Shown: positions 21,819-27,906 of the stretch, piece by piece
How the letters are laid out: each line of letters starts with the position of its first letter
Numbering within the stretch: the stretch's first letter is position 1
Assembly (NCBI RefSeq): GCF_943913915.1
Contig: NZ_CALUAA010000015.1
Coordinates: 1 to 27,906 of the forward strand
Origin: an uncultured Peptoniphilus sp.
GTDB lineage: Bacteria; Bacillota; Clostridia; Tissierellales; Peptoniphilaceae
DNA length: 27,906 bases
Direction of reading: 5' to 3'
Translations under genes and position numbers: made by a program
The notes under the pieces: model-generated
The model's database searches: none
The model's input: only the letters and a program-made list of their open reading frames with translations
What the model was told of the DNA's origin: nothing

Positions 21819-23756
21819 ATGAGTTTATTATCAGCCCTATTGGATTCTTACAACTACGCCATGGACCATGGGATGGTAGGGAAGCCCGATCAGTATGGGC
21901 ATGTGATCCTCCCTATGTACTATAACTCTATGAAATCTGACGGAAAAAACATTATAAACCTGGTTATTACTCGGGAAGGTAAACTGATTGAGCACAATTG
22001 GGTGCCGAAAGGTGAGATTATTCTCTTTCCTGTCACAGAGGATTCTTCCGCCAGGAGCAGTGGCATAGCTCCACACCCTCTTGTAGATAATGCAAGTTAC
22101 TTACTCAGGGATGGAAGCGCGCGTTCGGAAGCATATCTGGAGCAGTTGGAAGCATGGTTAGCTTATGAAGATAATGATTTTGTCCGTATTATCCGAGATT
22201 TTATAAAAGATGGGAAAGCGTTACAAAGTGTCTTTGAGGGCCTCAAGCCCGAGCCTATTGATGAAAAGATTAAAAAAGAGGATCCTGAAAAAGCAAAAAG
22301 ACTAGAAGATGATCGAGAAAAGAAAATTAATGCTCTTCGTAAAATCTACTTTACCTTTTCGATTGCAGGATACAAAGATTTAAAAAATGTCGGCGTATCG
22401 GAAAATATAGATTTACAAAAGCAGTTCCGAGCGTATGTTAATCATCTGAACGAAGAAGATCCCGACAGGAAAAAAATCACATGCAATCTGAGTGGAAAAT
22501 CAGATTACTTATGCGTAAAGCACCAGCCACTTATGGGAACGGCTCGATTAGTATCCCAGATAACGGCCAATGGCGAAAATTACCTTGGTCGCTTTTCGGA
22601 AGCGGATCAAAACATAAAAATCGGCATGGAAACGAGCCAGAAGGTCCATTTAATGGCGAAATACCTTCTATCCGGTGAGAATACAAGACGCTGGTTGGGG
22701 GAACAGGTAAACATGGTAAGTTGGTTTTCCGATGATATCTGCAATGAGAGCGGCGTCGATGTAACGAAGACGATCGAGACAAGTAACAAGGGATTAGGAA
22801 TATTACCAAAGAAAAGAAAAGCAAGCAATGTCGCTCCGTCTATAGCCGATGAGGTGACGAAAAATATTGTTCAATCATTTACTGTTGGTAGACCTAAGTT
22901 TTCAGATGATGCGAACTACTATATTGCTATTTTTGACAAGGTGAGTAATGGCCGTGTGGCGGCAAAATATTTTAAGACTCTTAGCGTCTCGCGCTTAAAA
23001 GAAAATCTTGTAAACTGGCAGAAAAAATATCATTGGCGCGGTTATGGGAAAGAAAGCAGGGATAAAGATTTTACGCCGAGTCCGAGACGTATAGTTCTTG
23101 CAGCTTATGGAACGGAGCGGGAAGGCGGATTGGAAATATCTAAAAAGACCTTTTTAACCAGTCAATACCAGAGCATCCTGGCAGCCTTGGTGGAGGGGCG
23201 TGATATTCCTTCAAACTTTGAGCGAGCGCTCGCCATGAATATTCGTAATCGTAACCGATACGACAAGACATGGATGGAAGTTAAATTCTGTGCGCTGGCG
23301 ATTTTAAAACATAAAGGAGGTTTTGGAGAGGCAATGTTAAATCGAGAGAACACCGATAGATCTTACTTATTTGGGCGCTTACTTGCCATTTTTGAGCGAA
23401 TAGAAGCTAGCACATTTGATAGGGAGTCCGATCGGACGACGAATGCAGAAAAAATGTGGACGAGCTACACCAATCATCCGGCAACGGTCATGATGCGTTT
23501 GCGGGACCTATTGAAACCTTATGAGCGGAAACTACGAGCAGATGAAAGCAAACGTGGTATTTACTTTAAGTTGAAGAAAGATATGACAGAAGTAACGAAT
23601 CTTTTAGACGATCATTATGATCTTACAAACCGCGAAGTAAATCGTCCGTTAGATTATGGTTTTATTTTTGGATACGAAGGACAAATGCGCGACATTTTTA
23701 CAAAAAAACACCAAGAGAATCAGAGCACATTAGGCGAGGAGGTTCAAGATGATTAA
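21819..23756 (+). CDS. cas8c: Type I-C Cascade large subunit Cas8c (Csd1)
   Basis: A 645-residue Csd1-family protein that recognises the PAM and opens target DNA. In type I-C an internal start can also produce the small subunit Cas11 from the C-terminal part. The N-terminus (LLSALLDSYNYAM), the SGKSDYLCVKHQPLMGT region and the long helical C-terminus (MTEVTNLLDDHYDLTNREVNRPLDYGFIFGYEGQ split over ~590-630) fit Csd1. A possible internal start has not been assigned. It begins 12 bp after cas5c with AAAGGAGGTGA and overlaps cas7c by 8 bp. Confidence 0.93.
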   Translation: MSLLSALLDSYNYAMDHGMVGKPDQYGHVILPMYYNSMKSDGKNIINLVITREGKLIEHNWVPKGEIILFPVTEDSSARSSGIAPHPLVDNASYLLRDGSARSEAYLEQLEAWLAYEDNDFVRIIRDFIKDGKALQSVFEGLKPEPIDEKIKKEDPEKAKRLEDDREKKINALRKIYFTFSIAGYKDLKNVGVSENIDLQKQFRAYVNHLNEEDPDRKKITCNLSGKSDYLCVKHQPLMGTARLVSQITANGENYLGRFSEADQNIKIGMETSQKVHLMAKYLLSGENTRRWLGEQVNMVSWFSDDICNESGVDVTKTIETSNKGLGILPKKRKASNVAPSIADEVTKNIVQSFTVGRPKFSDDANYYIAIFDKVSNGRVAAKYFKTLSVSRLKENLVNWQKKYHWRGYGKESRDKDFTPSPRRIVLAAYGTEREGGLEISKKTFLTSQYQSILAALVEGRDIPSNFERALAMNIRNRNRYDKTWMEVKFCALAILKHKGGFGEAMLNRENTDRSYLFGRLLAIFERIEASTFDRESDRTTNAEKMWTSYTNHPATVMMRLRDLLKPYERKLRADESKRGIYFKLKKDMTEVTNLLDDHYDLTNREVNRPLDYGFIFGYEGQMRDIFTKKHQENQSTLGEEVQDD

Positions 23757-24603
23757 CAATAAAGTGGATTTTATTTTCACAATCGAAGTGGAAGGGGCTA
23801 ATCCTAATGGTGACCCTCTTACCGGCAATATGCCGCGGGTTGATGGAAGAGGATATGGCGAAATAAGCGATGTATGCTTGAAACGGAAAATCAGAAACCG
23901 CATGCAAGACATGGGTCACGATATTTTTGTTAAGGCGGCAGATCGAAGCGATGATGGTTTTAAGTCACTGGAAAAACGCTTTGAATCGAGTTTTGACAAA
24001 ACAACCGACGATGATAAAGTTGAGGAAAAAGCAAACCTACAATGGATGGATATTCGTTCATTCGGTCAGGTTTTTACCTATCAAAAAAGATCGCTTGGCA
24101 TCCGCGGACCTGTCAGCATTTCCGTTGCGAAATCCGTCGACCCTATTGAGACAACGACCATGCAAATTACAAAAAGTGTAAGTGGCATGGAGCCCAAAAG
24201 TGGTAAGACGCGCAGTGCCGATACCATGGGTAGCAAACATTTTGTAGATTACGGCGTTTACGTGGTTAACGGCAGCGTCAATTGCTATTTTGCAGAAAAG
24301 ACGGGCTTCGATGAAGAAGATCTCAAAGTCTTAAAAGAATGTATTCGCACGATGTTTGTAAACGATGTATCCTCCGCCCGTCCCGACGGCTCCATGGAAG
24401 TAAGGGATATTTACTGGTTTAATCACTCCTCTAAAGTGGGTGATGTTTCCAGCGGTAAGATAAAAGATCTCCTCATTCACGACGAACTGGACATGAACGC
24501 GTTAAAAGTTCGCTACGAAGATTATAACTTCCGATTGGACGCAGATAAACTGAAGAAATTCGAAGAACTAGGATTGAAAGTTGAGCATTTGACGGGGCTT
24601 TAA
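23749..24603 (+). CDS. cas7c: Type I-C Cascade backbone protein Cas7c (Csd2)
   Basis: A 284-residue Cas7/Csd2 that polymerises along the crRNA spacer. The N-terminus FIFTIEVEGANPNGDPLTGN is the family signature, followed by MPRVDGRGYGEISDVCLKR. The thumb of each subunit kinks the guide every sixth base, which matters for the guide/target mismatch described for the CreR-like RNA. It overlaps the end of cas8c by 8 bp, which suggests translational coupling and a regulated stoichiometry. Confidence 0.95.
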   Translation: MINNKVDFIFTIEVEGANPNGDPLTGNMPRVDGRGYGEISDVCLKRKIRNRMQDMGHDIFVKAADRSDDGFKSLEKRFESSFDKTTDDDKVEEKANLQWMDIRSFGQVFTYQKRSLGIRGPVSISVAKSVDPIETTTMQITKSVSGMEPKSGKTRSADTMGSKHFVDYGVYVVNGSVNCYFAEKTGFDEEDLKVLKECIRTMFVNDVSSARPDGSMEVRDIYWFNHSSKVGDVSSGKIKDLLIHDELDMNALKVRYEDYNFRLDADKLKKFEELGLKVEHLTGL

Positions 24604-24604
24604 A

Positions 24605-25258
24605 ATGTATGGAGAGGACGACCTTCTCATGCTGAGCGGCATTCAGCACTTTCTGTTTTGTAAACGGCAGTGGGCGCTTATTCACATCGATCAAGTGTGG
24701 AGTGAAAATCACTTAACGGCGGAAGGTCAATTGATGCATGAGAAAGTCGATCAACCCTTTTTAAAAGAAAAGCGGAAAGATCTTATTATATCTAGGGCCA
24801 TGGATATAAGCTCCAATCGGCTGGGACTCTCCGGGAGAATTGATGCCATCGAATTTAAGCGGTCGGAAGAGGGGATTTCCATAAAAAATCGTAAGGGAAA
24901 GTGGTGGCCGACCGTTATTGAGTATAAACATGGGAAAAAGAAAAAAGGTTCCTACGATGAGGCTCAACTGGTGGCACAGGCCATGTGCATCGAGGAAGAT
25001 TTCGACGTGACCATGAACCACGGCTATATTTATTACGGCGAGACCGATTCCCGAGAAAAAGTAGAGTACTCGCAGTCTCTCCGTAAGCTTGTAGAAGAGA
25101 CAGCCCATGAGATGCACGTCTTTTATGAGAAACGATACATTCCAAAAGCGGAATATTTTAAGAATTGCACACTTTGTTCCCTATACGAAGAATGTCGACC
25201 GAGGCTCACGAAGAAGACGAAAAACGTGTACCGATATATTTATGAGGCGGAAGTATGA
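24605..25258 (+). CDS. cas4: CRISPR adaptation nuclease Cas4
   Basis: A 217-residue RecB-like iron-sulphur nuclease that trims prespacers and selects the PAM during spacer acquisition with Cas1-Cas2. The four cluster cysteines are C19 (FCKRQW), C188, C191 (NCTLC) and C197 (EECRP). The PD-(D/E)XK core is visible as GRIDAIE and VIEYKHGK, with the QLVAQAMCIEE helix (QhXXY-like). It starts two bases after the cas7c stop and overlaps cas1 by 4 bp. Confidence 0.94.
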   Translation: MYGEDDLLMLSGIQHFLFCKRQWALIHIDQVWSENHLTAEGQLMHEKVDQPFLKEKRKDLIISRAMDISSNRLGLSGRIDAIEFKRSEEGISIKNRKGKWWPTVIEYKHGKKKKGSYDEAQLVAQAMCIEEDFDVTMNHGYIYYGETDSREKVEYSQSLRKLVEETAHEMHVFYEKRYIPKAEYFKNCTLCSLYEECRPRLTKKTKNVYRYIYEAEV

Positions 25259-26283
25259 AAAAGCTTTTAAATGTACTCTATGTAACCAAACCGGAATACT
25301 ACTTGCGAAAAGAGGGACTTAACGTCGTCGTATCCCTCGAAGGAAAGCGCGTGGCACGGTATCCTGTTCATATTCTGAGGCAAATCGTGTGTTTTAATTA
25401 CATGGGGGCTAGCCCGGATTTAATGCAGCTTTGCATGGAAGAAAATGTGCCGATCAGCTTTTTTACACCCTATGGAAAATATTGCGGAAGAGTCATCGGC
25501 GCATCATACGGCAATATTTACACTCGCAAAAAACAATATGAAATGGCTGCATCCGACGAGTCCCTCGATTTCGTAAAAAACATTATCTATGCCAAGGCAT
25601 ATAATTCCAGAAAAATGCTCATTCGAGGACGATTGGATCACAAGAATGTAATCGATAACGATCGCATGCAGGAGGCTATCGACACTATTAAATTGTGGAT
25701 GAAAGAAATCGAAAAATGTTCGAATAAAGATAGTGTTCGAGGTATAGAAGGTGTCATTGCCAGGGTCTACTTTTCTGTACTGGACGAGTTAATCGTGAAG
25801 CAGAGAGAGGATTTTTACATGGTGGAGCGGAGTAAGCGCCCGCCAAGAGACCGATTTAATGCACTAATCTCTTTCTTTTACTCGATTCTTACAAATTCCA
25901 CAGCCGCCGCCTTGGAAGGGGTAGGGATTGATGCCTATGCCGGCTTCTTCCATACCGATCGCCCGGGGCGCGTCAGCATGGCACTCGATATGGTGGAAGA
26001 AATGCGCGTCCTCGTAGATAAATTCTGTTTGTCCCTCGTGAATCTTAAGCGCATCGAGAAGAAGCATTTCGAAGTTAAAGAAAACGGAGCCTGCTTACTG
26101 AATGAAAAGGGAAGGAACATCGCCTTAAACTACTGGAATGAACGGGAACATGAGGAAATAACGCATCCGTTTACGGAAGAAAAAATCAAGCTCGGGCTCC
26201 TTCCTCACGTGCAGGCACAACTTTTAAACGCCTACTTGCGTGGAGACCTAGAAGGGTATCCGCCCTTCATGATGGGAGGGTAA
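25255..26283 (+). CDS. cas1: CRISPR integrase Cas1
   Basis: A 342-residue integrase that inserts new spacers at the leader end. The N-terminal beta domain is followed by the helical catalytic domain. The metal-binding residues expected for Cas1 are E165 (RGIEGVIA), H233 (GFFHTDRPG) and the acidic cluster D245-E249 (LDMVEEMR). It overlaps cas4 by 4 bp and ends one stop codon before cas2. All motifs look intact. Confidence 0.96.
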   Translation: MKKLLNVLYVTKPEYYLRKEGLNVVVSLEGKRVARYPVHILRQIVCFNYMGASPDLMQLCMEENVPISFFTPYGKYCGRVIGASYGNIYTRKKQYEMAASDESLDFVKNIIYAKAYNSRKMLIRGRLDHKNVIDNDRMQEAIDTIKLWMKEIEKCSNKDSVRGIEGVIARVYFSVLDELIVKQREDFYMVERSKRPPRDRFNALISFFYSILTNSTAAALEGVGIDAYAGFFHTDRPGRVSMALDMVEEMRVLVDKFCLSLVNLKRIEKKHFEVKENGACLLNEKGRNIALNYWNEREHEEITHPFTEEKIKLGLLPHVQAQLLNAYLRGDLEGYPPFMMGG

Positions 26284-26577
26284 ATGCAAATATTACTTAC
26301 CTATGATGTAGAAACTATGACGCCTGAAGGTCGTAAGCGATTAAGGCAGGTAGCAAAAGTATGTACCGATTACGGGCAGCGCGTACAAAATTCAGTTTTT
26401 GAGCTGAACATAGATCCTGCCACGCTTGTGGTGGTGAAATCGAAGATCAATGATATAATCGATACAAAGAAAGATTCCAGACGGATCTATAATTTGGGAA
26501 AACATTGGGAGCGCCGCGTCGAAACCCTGGGGCTCGACCATAGTTATAATCCGGAATCCGATCTATTGATGCTATGA
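26284..26577 (+). CDS. cas2: CRISPR adaptation protein Cas2
   Basis: A 97-residue ferredoxin-fold protein, structural partner of Cas1. The conserved first-strand acidic residue is D8 (LLTYDVET), followed by the RLRQVAKVCTDYGQRVQNSVFE helix in two adjoining parts. Its ATG directly follows the cas1 stop codon. It is the last cas gene; the leader and the array follow. Confidence 0.95.
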   Translation: MQILLTYDVETMTPEGRKRLRQVAKVCTDYGQRVQNSVFELNIDPATLVVVKSKINDIIDTKKDSRRIYNLGKHWERRVETLGLDHSYNPESDLLML

Positions 26578-26699
26578 GAAGGCGAGCTGCGCAGCAAAAG
26601 CCCTGGTCTATCTCATAGAAAACGAAGAGAAATAGAGACAAAACTCTAAAAAATGAACTAGCCGCGTGGACAATGGCCTATAAATGGCTTGAAAATGCG
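26578..26699 (+). promoter_or_regulatory. CRISPR leader region
   Basis: 122 bp between cas2 and the first repeat, the expected place for the leader. It should carry the array promoter and the integration signals. No clear -35/-10 pair stands out by eye, and there is no gene in it. Confidence 0.6.
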
Positions 26700-27883
26700 G
26701 TCGCACCCCTCGCGGGTGCGTGGATTGAAATAAAGGTTTTAAGATCGGCAACAAAACTGTTATGAGGCATGGTCGCACCCCTCGCGGGTGCGTGGATTGA
26801 AATCGTCATACCGATCTGATGAGCGGCCCCTGCGAGAGTCGCACCCCTCGCGGGTGCGTGGATTGAAATCTGTTTCGTTTCCGATGCACGCTCAAAGCCT
26901 GTGAGGTCGCACCCCTCGCGGGTGCGTGGATTGAAATATCTTTCACCTCCATAAATTCGGCGCTCCCAAAGGTCGCACCCCTCGCGGGTGCGTGGATTGA
27001 AATCTCATTTTCTACGTACTCGATCATGGGGACGGCCTGAGTCGCACCCCTCGCGGGTGCGTGGATTGAAATGACGATTATAACGTTTTAACGTCTACCG
27101 GTATACAAGTCGCACCCCTCGCGGGTGCGTGGATTGAAATGTCTAATACTCTTTCGTCGTCCATGTCTACCTCCGTCGCACCCCTCGCGGGTGCGTGGAT
27201 TGAAATCAATACACGCAGGACGAGCTGGACATCACGGCCTATTGTCGCACCCCTCGCGGGTGCGTGGATTGAAATGTGAGTCTCGCCAAAATAGGCAAGG
27301 CCATAATCGACGTCGCACCCCTCGCGGGTGCGTGGATTGAAATAGAACAACAATCTCACGACGGTAACAATCTCGCCGGTCGCACCCCTCGCGGGTGCGT
27401 GGATTGAAATCCGCCCACTCGTACAATTTGAGGCGAGCGTGGTGGTCGCACCCCTCGCGGGTGCGTGGATTGAAATAGAACAACAATCTCACGACGGTAA
27501 CAATCTCGCCGTCGCACCCCTCGCGGGTGCGTGGATTGAAATGTAAACTTGTACGAAATTGGTTATCTTCATTTCAGTCGCACCCCTCGCGGGTGCGTGG
27601 ATTGAAATCCACTGTGGAAGAATCTCGATGGCACCATCCAGATCGTCGCACCCCTCGCGGGTGCGTGGATTGAAATTCTGGAGCTTGATAGGCTTTGCTC
27701 TCGCTCATGCGTTGTAGAGTCGCACCCCTCGCGGGTGCGTGGATTGAAATGCATATTTGCTTTCAATACCTGGCTAGAATAATTTGTCGCACCCCTCGCG
27801 GGTGCGTGGATTGAAATAAATATCGTCAAGTGCAAGCTTATTTAACGACATGTCGCACCCCTCGCGGGTGCGTGGATTGAAAT
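26700..27883 (+). CRISPR. Type I-C CRISPR array, 18 repeats and 17 complete spacers
   Basis: A 32-bp repeat begins GTCGCACCCC and ends GTGGATTGAAAT, first copy 26700-26731, last copy in view 27852-27883. It folds as a 7-bp stem CGCACCC/GGGTGCG with loop CTCGC, followed by the 11-nt handle TGGATTGAAAT; this is the I-C repeat type. Repeat starts: 26700, 26772, 26838, 26906, 26972, 27041, 27109, 27175, 27244, 27312, 27379, 27445, 27511, 27577, 27645, 27719, 27786, 27852. All 18 look identical. Spacers are 34-37 bp except the first (40) and the fifteenth (42). Spacers 10 and 12 are duplicates. The 23 bases after the last repeat may be the start of a further spacer or the trailer. Confidence 0.98.
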
Positions 27884-27906
27884 CTTTAGCTTAATTATAT
27901 TATAGT

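Noticed and set aside
26806..27835. Open reading frames across the CRISPR array
   Set aside because: They are produced by translation of the repeats themselves and recur with repeat periodicity.

Overview
The window looks like a chromosomal segment of a low-to-mid GC Gram-positive anaerobe of the Bacillota, plausibly a Tissierellia/Peptoniphilaceae-type organism. The reasons are strong AGGAGG ribosome-binding sites, TTGACA/TATAAT promoters, a class B sortase, a LytTR/DUF3021 pair, a YkvI-type membrane protein, and a PolC-like domain (PolC is the Gram-positive replicative polymerase). The genus assignment is inference and weak.

Layout. Positions 1-515 are non-coding and hold two copies of a ~104 bp structured repeat. 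Positions 516-3365 carry a YkvI-like transporter and a two-gene unit (coiled-coil/J-domain protein plus HIRAN protein). Positions 3450-9089 on the minus strand are a complete oligopeptide ABC transporter, oppA-oppB-oppC-oppD-oppF, with a promoter flanked by two copies of the palindrome TTAGTnnACTAA. Positions 9441-16115 are a run of small plus-strand units: DUF523 and YaaA proteins, a TetR regulator with an unknown membrane protein, a hotdog thioesterase, a class B sortase with a possible ATT start, a nicotinamidase, LytTR + DUF3021, and a cyclase-family (kynurenine formamidase-like) hydrolase.

Defence island, 16286 to the end. First comes a 653-residue protein that I read as a three-part fusion: a degenerate, catalytically dead PolC palm/fingers-like region, an EVE/PUA-like domain, and a PD-(D/E)XK/Mrr-like nuclease domain. 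It is followed directly by a second, diverged copy of the last ~50 bp of the cyclase gene, which marks a recombination or replacement junction. Then comes a complete type I-C CRISPR-Cas system (cas3, then cas5c-cas8c-cas7c-cas4-cas1-cas2) and an array with 18 identical 32-nt repeats and 17 complete spacers, which may run past the window edge.

The most notable find is in the gap between cas3 and cas5c. The minus strand holds what looks like a tiny CreR-type cas-regulating crRNA. It has a TATAAT promoter element, a 4-bp hairpin, the exact 11-nt crRNA 5' handle of the array repeat, a ~12-nt guide, and an intrinsic terminator. The guide matches the -10 region of the facing cas5c promoter at 10 of 11 seed positions. 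The only mismatch is at position 6, the flipped-out base in type I effectors, and a TTC sequence (the I-C PAM) sits exactly in place. The Cascade complex would therefore be expected to repress its own operon without cutting it. All functional statements about this RNA are inference from sequence.
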